Assembly: GCA_020852965.1 (NCBI GenBank)
Contig: JADYZV010000131.1
Coordinates: forward strand, 1-64,000
Length of the DNA: 64,000 nt
Source: Pirellulaceae bacterium
GTDB taxonomy: Bacteria > Planctomycetota > Planctomycetia > Pirellulales > Pirellulaceae
Reading direction: 5' to 3'
Below the pieces are notes generated by a model, which made no database searches, was not told the origin of the DNA, and saw only the letters and a program-made list of their open reading frames with translations. Both the position numbers and the translations under genes were made by a program. Below are positions 49,348 through 58,908 of the stretch, one piece after another. The stretch's first letter is position 1, and every line of letters begins with the position of its first letter.

Positions 49348-52300
49348 CTAGTTGGTTAGCCCCAAAGACTGCATTTCCTGTTCGAGCAACGCGAGATTCC
49401 AGATGAGAATCTCCCCCGAACCGAGGTCAACCGCTACCAGATGGCTCCCGTCGGCTGTAAAGAATTGAGGAGCCAGCGAGCTGGGTTCATGCGTTTGTAG
49501 GCGAAAGGTCTCACGGCTGGTTGCAAAATCTAGCACGCGAACGTCTTCGCCTTGGATTGCCAGCCAGCCATGCGCCATATCAAAGGCGGCTTTGGTTACA
49601 CCGCCGGGCGCTTCAACTGCTGCGGGCTGTGGGCCTGACATCCAGGTGTCGACCTCCCACCACCGCCCCCCCCCAGGGTATGAGCCGGAGAGCACGGACA
49701 GGCACTTGCCGTCGGGACTAAACAGGGGGATCCCAGTATGGCCGGTCAGCAAGTCTTTGTGGCGTTTGCCATTGTGCGCGTCCCAGACCGTCACCGAAAC
49801 TGGATCGTCAGCCGATCCGGCCCAGCGATTGCTACCCGTTGCTACCCACTTTCCATCTGGGCTGATCGATGTCCATAGTACGTCAAATTGGGGTCCCAAT
49901 TGTAAGCGGCGATAGACTGGGCCGCTGGCCGACGTCATATCGGATTGGTCTGCGACATATACGAATGTGCCTTGCGAGTGCGCAGCCATCGCCAGTACAT
50001 TTCCATCGCGACTCGACGACCAGCGCGCCGATTCCCCCATTTGATGCAGTTGCTGCCCCTCATCGACCCAATACAGAGCTTCGCCAGCGCCATCGGTAAA
50101 AGCCCCAGTTTGCTCGGCGGAGGGGCTAGTCTGCCAGCGTCGCAGCCCCTCAGGCAACGGAGCATAGGTTAGCAAAGTACCGTTACTGTCGAAACCAAGC
50201 GGAATTCTTCGTCCAGGCAGAAAGCCACATTGCTTCGCGCGGTCGATGTCCCACAAGATAGTTCCACCGGCAGTTGTCGCCGCAAACAGCTTTCGGCTCG
50301 GATGCAGGACAGCTACGACTTTAGCATCTACACTGTGATCCTCACCGCGGCGGACAAGATCGGTTGCGATCCGTATCAGCTCGCGATCACTTGCTACCTC
50401 TAGCAGACTGACTTTGGGATCGGCACGATGGATTCCCGCCAGGGACTTGTCATCACGACTGAATCTCAGATTCGGAAATGGCGATGAGGCTTGCCACAGC
50501 AATCGCCGCGAGGAGATCTCCCAGGCTTGAAGTGCAAACTTTGAAGTGCTTATCAGCAGGTCACCGCGATGATTGCCAAACAGCGTCTCCACGGGTTCCG
50601 GAAATTCGTCCCTAAGTCTTGGCCGTTCTAGTTGTGTTGTGACATCCCAGCAATGCACACATCCATCGATGCTGGTGGTGGCGAACAGCGTCTCTCCATC
50701 GCTATTAAAGAGCAAATGCGTTACGCTCGGCAAACGCCATTGGGCTAGCGACTCCCTTGATGCAAAGTCGACGATGCTTACTTTTTCATTGTCCGACAAA
50801 GCAAAGCACTCTAGCTTAGGGTGGAAGGCAATCGCTGCATCTACTGAGGCCCCAATGGTGTTTAGCGATTCGGTTCCTGACTCAACGGAGAGAAGTCGAA
50901 ACCACGTTGGAAGTGAACCACCCGTGCCCTGCTGTAAAGAATCGGTGCCTGCAACATCGGCAAGTCGTACGAACACGTAGCGTGAATCGGGCGTGAAGCC
51001 GAGTGAACCGGTCACCACCTGAGACCGCTCCCACCCCATCTGTGCTGGAGTTTGAGTCATGTTCCACACACGCAGCCATTGATCATTCTTTTCATCTAGC
51101 AGCAATTGGAGCAACCATCGACCATCGTGGCTAAAGCGTACTGCCCTACCAGAAAACGTACCAGGCTTTCCTTGGTGTTCTGCGGGAATTACTTCGATCA
51201 GGCTTTGATCGACGATTCTAAGAATGGTTATTTCCCCCGCGCTATTGATTCGCGCATAGCGCTCGAAACTGGGATCGAAATCTAACGCAACTGCACCTAA
51301 CGGCCATGCTTCGAAAGGGGGCCTATTGCGAGCATCGGCCACGCAGAGAGTCGCCATTGCTTCGTCGCGTAAGGTTTGTCGCGATTGTGTAGACATTTCA
51401 AGTTGCTGCGAGACTAATGAGGCGTCTTGCAGTAGCGACAACGCTCGAAATCGGTGTCCCTCTTTATCACTTCTGCGAGTCACTCTTGCCTGCATCAAAA
51501 GCGAATCATAAAGACGCAGGAGTCCCGTTCGTTGCGCACTGCGAGTTTGTGAGAGTTGCTGTTGCAGGCGTACGCTGGCGAAAACAGAAATAACACTAAT
51601 GACCACCAGCAACATGGCAATGACAGACACCATAGAAGTGATCACAGGATTTCGACGTCCGATACGCAACAACTTTTCCGCCGTTGACGAGCGTCGCGCC
51701 TTGACCGGTTCGTCATTGTGAAATCTAAGCAATTCCTGGGAAAGCTCTGCGGCCGATTGGTAGCGATCGTCCACGTCGCGAGCCATGGCTTTATGGACCA
51801 CCGTTTCCAAATCTCTTGAGATTAGCGGATTGATTTGGCGGAGCGGAATGAGTTGCTCATGCAGAATCTTGCGCATGAGTTCGGCGCTCGTAGCACACGA
51901 AAACACGGGGCGCAGTGCCAGGAGTTCATATAGAGTAGCACCTAACCCATACAGATCGCCCCGAGGGTCGGTAATTCCTCGAAATCGCTCAGGGGGCATA
52001 TACCGCAAGGTACCCACGACATCACCCACGGTCGTGATATCATGTTCCCCTTCCAGAGAGGCAAGGCCGAAGTCGGCCAACCATACTCCCAAGCTGTTAT
52101 CGAAAAGTATATTCGCTGGTTTGACATCGCGATGTAGAATGCCTGACCTATGGGCCTGCGACAAAGCATCCGCTAGGCGAGCTCCCAGCTTGGCAATCTG
52201 TCGCTGATAGTCGTGCGGGGGGAGAGTCAGCAATTGATCGAAAATGGGGGACGCGCCGGACGCTCGATGGTTTTGCCCGTGGATTCGATTGGCATAGCTC

Positions 52301-52794
52301 AAAAACTTATCCAATGAGCTGCCTTCAATGAACTGCATCGCATAATACAGCACCCCTTGTACCTCTCCAAATTCGAAAAGCGGTACAATATTCGAATGAT
52401 TCAGCTTCGCCAAGACTCTTGCTTCACGTGAAAATCGCTGCATCAATCTCGGCTTTGTCACCGACTTATGTAGAACTTTCAACGCAACGCGTCGTCCCAG
52501 AGCGACTTGCATAGCCTCGTAGACCTGACCCATCCCACCTTCACCAACTTTTCGCAAGATCCTGAATTCTCCGAAAAGACTGGGTAGTTCTTGAAAGTTA
52601 CTCGGTTGGGCCTGGGACGCTTGCTTGCCCTCTAGGATTAGTAGCGTTGGGAAGAGTTCCCAAATCTCGCTGGCGAGCCCGGGATGACTTGCGGCAAACT
52701 CCTCGATCGTTGGTCGATTACCGCGACGTAGCGACTCGGAAAATTCTTGTGCGAGTTGACTGAGCGCGCCTTCTCGATCGTCATCGTCACTCAT
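49348..52794 (-). CDS. Membrane Ser/Thr protein kinase with WD40-like C-terminal domain
   Basis: 1148 residues, ATG 52794. An N-terminal 60-residue part (QEFSESLRRGNRPTIEEF, HPGLASEIWELFPTLL) is typical of planctomycete kinases. The kinase domain (about 75-370) has GEGGMGQVYEA, VALKVL, HRDVKPANIL, DFGLA and an APE-like PPERF. One membrane segment lies about residues 383-405 (VITSMVSVIAMLLVVISVIS). The rest (about 500-1148) has repeated beta patterns such as VRFSHDGRWLL, FSPDGKCLSVLSG and WISPDGKWVATGS-like stretches, a WD40/propeller array probably outside the membrane. It follows the sigma-factor gene by 10 bases, so kinase and sigma are likely a signalling pair. Confidence 0.92.
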   Translation of the reverse strand: MSDDDDREGALSQLAQEFSESLRRGNRPTIEEFAASHPGLASEIWELFPTLLILEGKQASQAQPSNFQELPSLFGEFRILRKVGEGGMGQVYEAMQVALGRRVALKVLHKSVTKPRLMQRFSREARVLAKLNHSNIVPLFEFGEVQGVLYYAMQFIEGSSLDKFLSYANRIHGQNHRASGASPIFDQLLTLPPHDYQRQIAKLGARLADALSQAHRSGILHRDVKPANILFDNSLGVWLADFGLASLEGEHDITTVGDVVGTLRYMPPERFRGITDPRGDLYGLGATLYELLALRPVFSCATSAELMRKILHEQLIPLRQINPLISRDLETVVHKAMARDVDDRYQSAAELSQELLRFHNDEPVKARRSSTAEKLLRIGRRNPVITSMVSVIAMLLVVISVISVFASVRLQQQLSQTRSAQRTGLLRLYDSLLMQARVTRRSDKEGHRFRALSLLQDASLVSQQLEMSTQSRQTLRDEAMATLCVADARNRPPFEAWPLGAVALDFDPSFERYARINSAGEITILRIVDQSLIEVIPAEHQGKPGTFSGRAVRFSHDGRWLLQLLLDEKNDQWLRVWNMTQTPAQMGWERSQVVTGSLGFTPDSRYVFVRLADVAGTDSLQQGTGGSLPTWFRLLSVESGTESLNTIGASVDAAIAFHPKLECFALSDNEKVSIVDFASRESLAQWRLPSVTHLLFNSDGETLFATTSIDGCVHCWDVTTQLERPRLRDEFPEPVETLFGNHRGDLLISTSKFALQAWEISSRRLLWQASSPFPNLRFSRDDKSLAGIHRADPKVSLLEVASDRELIRIATDLVRRGEDHSVDAKVVAVLHPSRKLFAATTAGGTILWDIDRAKQCGFLPGRRIPLGFDSNGTLLTYAPLPEGLRRWQTSPSAEQTGAFTDGAGEALYWVDEGQQLHQMGESARWSSSRDGNVLAMAAHSQGTFVYVADQSDMTSASGPVYRRLQLGPQFDVLWTSISPDGKWVATGSNRWAGSADDPVSVTVWDAHNGKRHKDLLTGHTGIPLFSPDGKCLSVLSGSYPGGGRWWEVDTWMSGPQPAAVEAPGGVTKAAFDMAHGWLAIQGEDVRVLDFATSRETFRLQTHEPSSLAPQFFTADGSHLVAVDLGSGEILIWNLALLEQEMQSLGLTN

Positions 52795-52804
52795 GATCGT
52801 AAGC

Positions 52805-53434
52805 TCAAAGATCTAGTAGCCCGACATCGAATTTTTCGTGGATCAATATTTCTTTGAGCCGCCTCAATGCTCGGAGATATCTCATACTGGCAGCTTTATC
52901 GCCTAACTGCAAAATATAACCACACTCGACTGAACTTAGCTGCTCGAAGTGCCTTAAGGCAATGATCTCCTTGTCGCTCGGTAGCAATTGGTCGATCGCG
53001 TTTTCCAGCCGAATCTTCATTTCCTCGCGCATGATCACCCCGCTAGGCGAGGTATCCGAATCGGCGAGCTGGCTGGCAAATACGTTGGACGACAGGTCGA
53101 AACCCAAATCGCGATCAATGGATCGCTCACGCGTTGCAGACCGCTTCTGAGTTCCCAAGTGATATCGATGTAGTTCATGCAACTTATTAACCGCTATCCC
53201 GCGAAGCCAAACGTAAAAGGGGATGTTGAGTTGGAGTGGGTAGTTGGCGATTTCCTTTAACACGCAGAGCTGGATCTCCTGAAGTACATCGTTGGTGTCG
53301 ATTCGCGCTGCAAGTCTGCGGTCTAACCGCAACTCGATCATGCGTTGTAAACGCCCCAGGTTATCCTTGAGAAGTTCGCAGAGTGCGAATGTATCTCCGG
53401 CACGCGCACGATATAGTTGGTCGCTCTCATTCAT
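52805..53434 (-). CDS. ECF-type RNA polymerase sigma factor
   Basis: 209 residues, ATG 53434. Sigma-2 region NRLQRMIELRLDRRLAARID-like, with LGRLQRMIELRLDRRL, TNDVLQEIQLCVL and FYVWLRGIAVNKLHELHRYHLG; sigma-4 region LLPSDKEIIALRHFEQLSSVEC, then KAASMRYLRALRRLKEIL (helix-turn-helix). This subgroup is nearly always found beside a Ser/Thr kinase in planctomycetes, as here, suggesting kinase control of the sigma factor. It would be the first gene of the two-gene operon. Confidence 0.92.
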   Translation of the reverse strand: MNESDQLYRARAGDTFALCELLKDNLGRLQRMIELRLDRRLAARIDTNDVLQEIQLCVLKEIANYPLQLNIPFYVWLRGIAVNKLHELHRYHLGTQKRSATRERSIDRDLGFDLSSNVFASQLADSDTSPSGVIMREEMKIRLENAIDQLLPSDKEIIALRHFEQLSSVECGYILQLGDKAASMRYLRALRRLKEILIHEKFDVGLLDL

Positions 53435-53761
53435 GGCATTTCAGTCTAGATCAGCCTAACGGCGTTCGCAAGCTCGCCCCAACCGGATTCTACTTGGCAA
53501 CCGACTTGTGTGGAGCGATCCGATCATCGAATTCCAGCTTCTCGACCGTCTCAAGCTTGAAGGGACGATTGGCCAAGCTCCGCAGCTCGGCTAGAATACG
53601 ACGGTAGCAGTTCTTCGAGCTTGTCGTTGACATGTCCTCTTGATCAAAAGTGGAAAAATGAAGCGTTTCCTACTGAACATGTTGGGCATATTCTCGATTG
53701 TTGTTCGGCTGTGCAACGTCCACCGCACAGGTCTCAACGAGAAGGGTGCGTAGTATCTATT
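53435..53761. other. 327-bp intergenic region between divergent genes
   Basis: Lies between the sigma-factor gene (leftward) and epmA (rightward) and so holds promoters for both; none could be picked with confidence. The epmA-frame reading continues upstream to 53621 but similarity begins only at the GTG at 53762. Nothing else is seen. Confidence 0.4.
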
Positions 53762-54751
53762 GTGTCCGACACTAATCCGAATGCATGGCAGCCTACGACT
53801 AGCATAGCCAACGTAAAACGCCGCGCCGAATTATTGTGGACAATTCGCGAGTTCTTTCATCGACGGGGTGTGCTCGAAGTCCAGACGCCGATTCTCAGTC
53901 GCGATGTAATTATCGATCGCTACATCGATCCGGTTAGTTTGCCAGGCGCGAGTTTAGCGCTGGCCGGCTTTGACAAAACAACGTTCTACTTGCAGACCTC
54001 CCCCGAGTTCTGCATGAAGCGGCTGTTGGCGGTTGGCATGAGCTCGATCTATGAAATCACTCCAGTATTTCGAGCGGGCGAGCGCGGCACTTATCACAAT
54101 CCAGAGTTCACCATGCTCGAATGGTATCTGGTTGGGGCTGGCTTTCAACATGGTGTCGACCTCCTGGCCGAGCTGATTATAGAAACCCTGGGAGTCGACC
54201 GTGTCGAGCGGTTGAGCTATCAGGCGGCCTTTCTGGGCACGTTGGGGTGTGATCCGCTGGAAGCCAGTCTTGCTGAACTGAGCCGTTTGGCCATTGAGCT
54301 GCAATTGAATGTTGCTGAAGATTGGAGCGACGAGCGCGACGAGTGGTTGAACTTGCTTTTTTCAGAAGGAGTGCAACCGCATTTGGGGAAGCAATGCCCT
54401 ACGATCGTGACGCACTATCCGGCAACTCAAGCGGCGCTGGCGCGGCTTTCTCCTCACGACGACCGCACCGCCGAGCGCTACGAACTATTTATCGATGGAG
54501 TAGAATTGGCCAACGGTTACCACGAGCTGCTCGACGCCGAAGAATTGGAGCGCCGCAACGAACAATCTCTGGCTCAACGCTCCTGCGACGAGAAACCGCC
54601 GCTACCCACCTACAGCCGGCTTGTCGATGCCATGCGGTCAGGGTTGCCCGCTTGCAGTGGCTGCGCCTTAGGACTCGACCGCCTGCTGATGGTAGCCCTG
54701 GCTGCCAGCTCGATCGATGAAGTTCTGCCGTTTCCTATCGAACGCGCCTAG
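53762..54751 (+). CDS. epmA: EF-P lysine (beta-lysyl) ligase EpmA
   Basis: 329 residues from GTG 53762, chosen because the family start (AWQPTTSIANVKRRA) lies ten residues in; length then matches E. coli EpmA (325). EpmA is a class II lysyl-tRNA-synthetase-like enzyme without the anticodon domain that attaches beta-lysine to elongation factor P. Motifs: FHRRGVLEVQTPILSR, YLQTSPEFCMKRLL, IYEITPVFRAGERGTYHNPEFTMLEW (split at motif 2), YELFIDGVELANGYHEL, and GCALGLDRLLMVAL (motif 3). Partner genes efp and epmB are not in the window. Monocistronic by spacing. Confidence 0.93.
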   Translation: MSDTNPNAWQPTTSIANVKRRAELLWTIREFFHRRGVLEVQTPILSRDVIIDRYIDPVSLPGASLALAGFDKTTFYLQTSPEFCMKRLLAVGMSSIYEITPVFRAGERGTYHNPEFTMLEWYLVGAGFQHGVDLLAELIIETLGVDRVERLSYQAAFLGTLGCDPLEASLAELSRLAIELQLNVAEDWSDERDEWLNLLFSEGVQPHLGKQCPTIVTHYPATQAALARLSPHDDRTAERYELFIDGVELANGYHELLDAEELERRNEQSLAQRSCDEKPPLPTYSRLVDAMRSGLPACSGCALGLDRLLMVALAASSIDEVLPFPIERA

Positions 54752-55157
54752 TACTAGGAACCATAAGTTCCGCCCCGTTGAAAGCCCAACAGCTAAGTGG
54801 GTAAAATGCTGTTGGGCAGCGAGGTATGCCTGTCAAGGCGATCGTCTGTTTAACCGCGTAGCGCGCCCGCATGGAGGGCGACGCGCGAATGCGCATTCCC
54901 CAGCGGCACCGGTGGTTGTCCCAATGGGTGTCGCAGTTTGCTCCCAAGACAGCGGAACACTTAAAAAGTTTTTTAAAGTCGAGCCATTTGTCAGGGATTT
55001 CGCTATTTACCTGGATGGGCAACCTGTTCACAATACCGCGTACTTGTCGACACAATGGTCGATGCCGGCTCAAAGGATTTGAAGCCGCTGGGCTCGGGGA
55101 AAACCCCCGTATGCTTATCCCCCTGTATGCTTATGCCACTGTGCAAGGAGTGCCGAA
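54752..55157. other. 406-bp gap with a 10-bp hairpin
   Basis: After epmA, GCCCAACAGC (54784-54793) pairs perfectly with GCTGTTGGGC (54808-54817) across a 14-base loop; there is no T-run, so it is at most a weak terminator. The rest shows no gene. AAGGAG at 55145 is the ribosome binding site of the next gene. Confidence 0.6.
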
Positions 55158-55796
55158 GTGCGTATTTGGAGCTTAGTTGCTACGATCGTTTTAGGAAGTT
55201 TTTCTGGTTCTTTGGTTGCCCAAGAGGCGCAGCCGGCAGGTGCCCAACCTGCTGCAGCACGTCCAATCGTCGGTGTGATCGACATGGGCTATCTACTCAA
55301 GAACCACCCCACCATGAAGGCAGAGATCGATGCGATCGAAACATCGATGAAAGCCGCCGACGAATCGATGTCTGCCAAACGCGATTCCATTCTCAAGCAG
55401 ATGGAACAACTGCGTGAGAAATACACCGAAGGGACGCCCGAGTATGATCGGGAAGAGAAAGCAATCGCCTCGCAAGACACCGAGTTTCGCTTGGAGCTGG
55501 TCAAAATGCGCAAAGAGTTCGACTCGTCACGCGCTAACGTGTTGGTCAAGGTCTACAGCGAAATCACTCACTGGGTCAAGTACCTGAGCGATAACATGGG
55601 GATTCAACTGGTCATGCGGATTACGCGTGAGAAGATGGATGCTTCCAAACCTGAGACCGTGCAAATGGTGATGAGCCAAGATGTGCTGTACTATAGCCCA
55701 ACGGTTGACTATACCGATTGGGTTCTCAAAGCTTTGCAGAATGAGGCGGCCAAGACGGCCAACGCTCGTCCTGCAGGCAATACACAAACCCGCTAG
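55158..55796 (+). CDS. OmpH/Skp-family periplasmic chaperone
   Basis: 212 residues, GTG 55158 with AAGGAG upstream. Signal peptide LVATIVLGSFSGSLVAQ, then an Ala/Gln-rich spacer and the OmpH strand VGVIDMGYLLKNHPTMK, followed by about 90 residues of coiled coil (IETSMKAADESMSAKRD, LREKYTEGTPEYDREEK) and a C-terminal strand-helix part (VLYYSPTVDYTDWVLKAL). In Proteobacteria Skp delivers outer-membrane proteins and its gene is next to lpx genes, as here (lpxC follows). Supports the presence of an outer membrane. Confidence 0.88.
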   Translation: MRIWSLVATIVLGSFSGSLVAQEAQPAGAQPAAARPIVGVIDMGYLLKNHPTMKAEIDAIETSMKAADESMSAKRDSILKQMEQLREKYTEGTPEYDREEKAIASQDTEFRLELVKMRKEFDSSRANVLVKVYSEITHWVKYLSDNMGIQLVMRITREKMDASKPETVQMVMSQDVLYYSPTVDYTDWVLKALQNEAAKTANARPAGNTQTR

Positions 55797-55821
55797 TGCA
55801 GTGTTACAGCAAAAAAACAGG

Positions 55822-55844
55822 GTAATGGACGAGGTTATAAGTCC
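55822..55844 (+). repeat. GGACGAGGTT-family repeat arm
   Basis: GTAATGGACGAGGTT followed by a changed stretch; 19 to 20 of 23 bases match the left arm at 3916-3938. It lies in the gap between the OmpH-like gene and lpxC. Confidence 0.65.
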
Positions 55845-55884
55845 GTTTGTTACGTAATGCCTTAGGCGCTCAGACAGGGAAGTC

Positions 55885-56823
55885 ATGCGAGCGGAACGAA
55901 ACCAGACTACATTAGCAGCCCCATGCACGGTCAGCGGTCGTGGGTATTGGTCAGGCGCGACAAACTGCCTTACCTTCCTCCCTGCGCCTGCCGATAGCGG
56001 AATCCGCTTCGTACGGACCGATCTGCTGGGACATCCCAGCGTATTGGCTGTAGTCGAGAATCGTGACAGCATGCCGCTGCGAACTTGTCTGAGTCGAGGA
56101 CGCGCCGAAGTCGATATGGTGGAACACGTGTTGGCCGCTCTGCATGGATTGCAGATCGACAATGCTATCGTCCACTGTACCGCTTGCGAAATGCCTGCCA
56201 TGGATGGCAGCAGTTTCGCATTTACTTTGGCGCTACAAGCCGTTGGTCGCGTTGACTTGCAAGAAGTTCGACCGACATTGACACTCGATCGCACCATTCG
56301 CGTGGGCGACGATCGCCAATGGATTGTCGCCCAACCGCTGCCCAGTCCCATGCCATCGAGCGGTCTGGTGGCGGACCCTCGGCAGCGGTTGGAGCTCGAA
56401 TATCGACTCGACTTCGGCCCCGATTCGCCCATATTGAAATCCAGTCACGCCATCCGATTAGAACCGAAGACCTTTTTCGAGACGATTTGCGCGGCTCGCA
56501 CTTTTATCGGCGTTGAAACCGCGCAGATGTTGCAGGCTCGAGGCATGGCCAAGCATGTCACCGAACAGGACTTGATCGTGTTTGATCGGCATGGCCCCGT
56601 CAACAATCGCCTACGGTATCCAGACGAATGCGCTCGTCACAAACTGTTGGATCTCATAGGTGATCTTGCGGTGACGGGCGTCGATGTGGTAGGACGCATT
56701 ACTTCCCATCGCGGCGGACATCAGCTCAACGGCCAGATGTCCACCGCCCTGCGCGAGCTATTCGCCCAACAAAATCCACCGAACAATATTCAGCCGCTTC
56801 GTAGCCCTGCGCGAGCCGCCTGA
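55885..56823 (+). CDS. lpxC: UDP-3-O-acyl-N-acetylglucosamine deacetylase LpxC
   Basis: 312 residues, ATG 55885. Zinc enzyme of the committed step of lipid A synthesis, in the cytoplasm. Zinc-site motifs VEHVLAALHGLQIDNA (first His), RHKLLDLIGDLAVTG (His and Asp) and the catalytic His in SHRGGHQLN are all present, with the fatty-acid pocket region ICAARTFIGVETAQMLQ. Length matches 300-305. Followed by lpxA after 68 bases. Confidence 0.95.
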   Translation: MRAERNQTTLAAPCTVSGRGYWSGATNCLTFLPAPADSGIRFVRTDLLGHPSVLAVVENRDSMPLRTCLSRGRAEVDMVEHVLAALHGLQIDNAIVHCTACEMPAMDGSSFAFTLALQAVGRVDLQEVRPTLTLDRTIRVGDDRQWIVAQPLPSPMPSSGLVADPRQRLELEYRLDFGPDSPILKSSHAIRLEPKTFFETICAARTFIGVETAQMLQARGMAKHVTEQDLIVFDRHGPVNNRLRYPDECARHKLLDLIGDLAVTGVDVVGRITSHRGGHQLNGQMSTALRELFAQQNPPNNIQPLRSPARAA

Positions 56824-56891
56824 CAAGAAACAGCGTGATATCCCTCTCCCCTGCCATTGATTTCCAAGTTCATTCCTGAAAGCTGGTTCGT

Positions 56892-57698
56892 ATGGCCACA
56901 ATCATAGCCCATACCGCCGTCGTTGATCCCCGCGCGGAACTCGACGAAGAAGTTCGCGTCGGCCACCACTGTGTCATCGGCCCGCATGTCAAAGTCGGGC
57001 GTGGCACGCGGCTGGAAAACAATATCACGCTGACCGGTCACACCACCATCGGTCGCAATAATCACCTCTTCCCTGGAGTTGTGATTGGCGCCGAACCGCA
57101 AGACCTGAGCTACCAGGGGTCCCCTACGCAGGTCATTATCGGCGATGGTAACGTCTTCCGCGAATCGGTGACGATCAATCGCGCCACGGAGAAGGAAGAT
57201 GGCATCACAGCCCTGGGTAGCGACTGCTATTTGATGACCTGCAGCCACGTGGCCCACGACTGCAAGGTGGGAGACCGAGTTATCATGGCCAACAATGTGA
57301 TGCTCGGCGGACACGTGCATGTCGCATCCGATGCTACGTTATCGGGCGGTTGCGCCGTTCATCACTTCGCATCGATTGGGGCCTATAGTTTCGTCAGCGG
57401 GCTGAGCCGTGTATTGCACGACGTACCGCCGTACATGTTGGTCGAAGGTTTTCCAGCTCGTCCAAGAACGGTCAATGTGGTCGCGCTCAAACGCAAGAAC
57501 TTTTCCAGCGAAGCCATCAAGTCTTTGATGGAGGCCTATCGGCTGCTCTACCGTTCGCGCGTGGGCATGGAACACGCCCGTGACATTTTGTCGGGTGGCA
57601 AGCCGCTCTCGCCCGAGTTGCAAGTGCTATTCGACTTTATTGAAGACTCCCAAAGCGGCCGGCACGGTCGTGGTCGTGATCGAAGGAAGGCAGCATGA
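56892..57698 (+). CDS. lpxA: UDP-N-acetylglucosamine acyltransferase LpxA
   Basis: 268 residues, ATG 56892. First acylation of the lipid A pathway. Left-handed beta-helix hexapeptides from residue 5 (IIAHTAVVDPRAEL, IGPHVKVGRGT), YLMTCSHVAHDCKVGDR with the catalytic His of the HxxHDC motif, ANNVMLGGHVHV, and the C-terminal helical part LKRKNFSSEAIKSLMEAYRLLY. Length slightly above the usual 262. Its stop overlaps the next start as ATGA. Confidence 0.95.
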   Translation: MATIIAHTAVVDPRAELDEEVRVGHHCVIGPHVKVGRGTRLENNITLTGHTTIGRNNHLFPGVVIGAEPQDLSYQGSPTQVIIGDGNVFRESVTINRATEKEDGITALGSDCYLMTCSHVAHDCKVGDRVIMANNVMLGGHVHVASDATLSGGCAVHHFASIGAYSFVSGLSRVLHDVPPYMLVEGFPARPRTVNVVALKRKNFSSEAIKSLMEAYRLLYRSRVGMEHARDILSGGKPLSPELQVLFDFIEDSQSGRHGRGRDRRKAA

Positions 57699-58810
57699 GT
57701 GCGCTTAGATTGGCAATCGTTGGCGGTGGTCACCTCGGCCGAATTCACGCCAAGCTAGCTCAGGCCCACGAGCAATTCGAAGTCATTGCCGTGGCCGACC
57801 CATGTCCCGAGTCGCGCGCCTTGGTAACCCAGCAACTAGCGCTGCCCACGGTCGCCGACTATCATGAATTGATTGGCCGAATCGATGCGGCCATCGTTGC
57901 ACCTCCAACTATCGCTCACTACGAAGTCACCAGTACGCTACTTCGCGCGGGCGTGCATACGCTCGTTGAAAAGCCATTGGCCAGTTCAGCCGATCAAGCT
58001 CAGCGCTTGGTACAGATTGCCGCCAGCCATGGTCGCGTGCTGCAGACCGGGCATGTCGAACGCTTCAATCCAACTTGGACCGCCGCCGCTCCTCACTTGG
58101 GACGTCCCAAGTTTATCGAAGCCGTTCGCGCGGGCGCCTACAGTGGTCGTAGCACCGATATCGGTGTGGTCATGGACCTGATGATTCACGACCTCGATCT
58201 GATCCTGTCCCTCGATCGTTCCCCCGTCGAAGAGATTCAAGCCAGCGGAATAGCCCTGTTGGGCTCGCACGAGGACATGGCCGAGGCCAGATTGCGATTC
58301 GCCAGCGGCTGTGTGGCCAATCTTCGCGCATCGAGATTGTCCACCGAAGCCACGCGTCGGATGCAGTTGTATACCACGGAATCATACGCGGACATCAATT
58401 TTTCCGCCTCCGAAGTGCAGATCATCAAACCGAGCGACGATGTGCTGGGCCGAAGTGTTGCGCTGGATGAGCTGTCGATGGTCGAACGAATGGCGGCCAA
58501 AGAGACCATTTTCGAAAAGTTTTTGCAACGCACGACGCTGGCGGCACCTTCGCGCAATGCGATTCTAGATGAACACAACGATTTTGCCTTGAGTATTCAG
58601 ACCGGCTGTGCCCCCTCAGTTACGGGGGCCGATGGAGCTCGCGCAGTCGATGTCGCCATGCGCGTCGTCGAAGCCATCGAACGACACGCGTGGGACGGCC
58701 TCAGCAGTAAGGCTTGGCGAATTGGCCCTCAAGCTCTAGTTGAGCCGCATATCTTACCACTTCCAAGGCAAAATCGCCCTTCGCACGAAGACCGCCGCCG
58801 CGCGGGCTAA
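57695..58810 (+). CDS. Gfo/Idh/MocA-family oxidoreductase coupled to lpxA
   Basis: 371 residues, ATG 57695 overlapping the lpxA stop (ATGA). Rossmann NAD(P) motif LAIVGGGHLGRIHAKL, then VADPCPES, APPTIAHYEV, VEKPLASS and GHVERFNPTW (active-site helix), about residues 5-130; the rest is the family beta-alpha domain. In Acidithiobacillus and Leptospira a protein of this family, GnnA, oxidises UDP-GlcNAc at C3 for an amide-linked lipid A and its gene lies by lpxA. The tight overlap suggests the same here, but the aminotransferase partner GnnB is not adjacent, so the link is tentative. Confidence 0.85.
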   Translation: MSALRLAIVGGGHLGRIHAKLAQAHEQFEVIAVADPCPESRALVTQQLALPTVADYHELIGRIDAAIVAPPTIAHYEVTSTLLRAGVHTLVEKPLASSADQAQRLVQIAASHGRVLQTGHVERFNPTWTAAAPHLGRPKFIEAVRAGAYSGRSTDIGVVMDLMIHDLDLILSLDRSPVEEIQASGIALLGSHEDMAEARLRFASGCVANLRASRLSTEATRRMQLYTTESYADINFSASEVQIIKPSDDVLGRSVALDELSMVERMAAKETIFEKFLQRTTLAAPSRNAILDEHNDFALSIQTGCAPSVTGADGARAVDVAMRVVEAIERHAWDGLSSKAWRIGPQALVEPHILPLPRQNRPSHEDRRRAG

Positions 58811-58908
58811 GACTGCTTGTTCGACTCGGCATTTCACGTGACAATGGAGGCCACTTGGTTGTCCTCCCTGTTACACGATGTCCCCAACTATTGCCGAGGA
58901 TGGTATCC

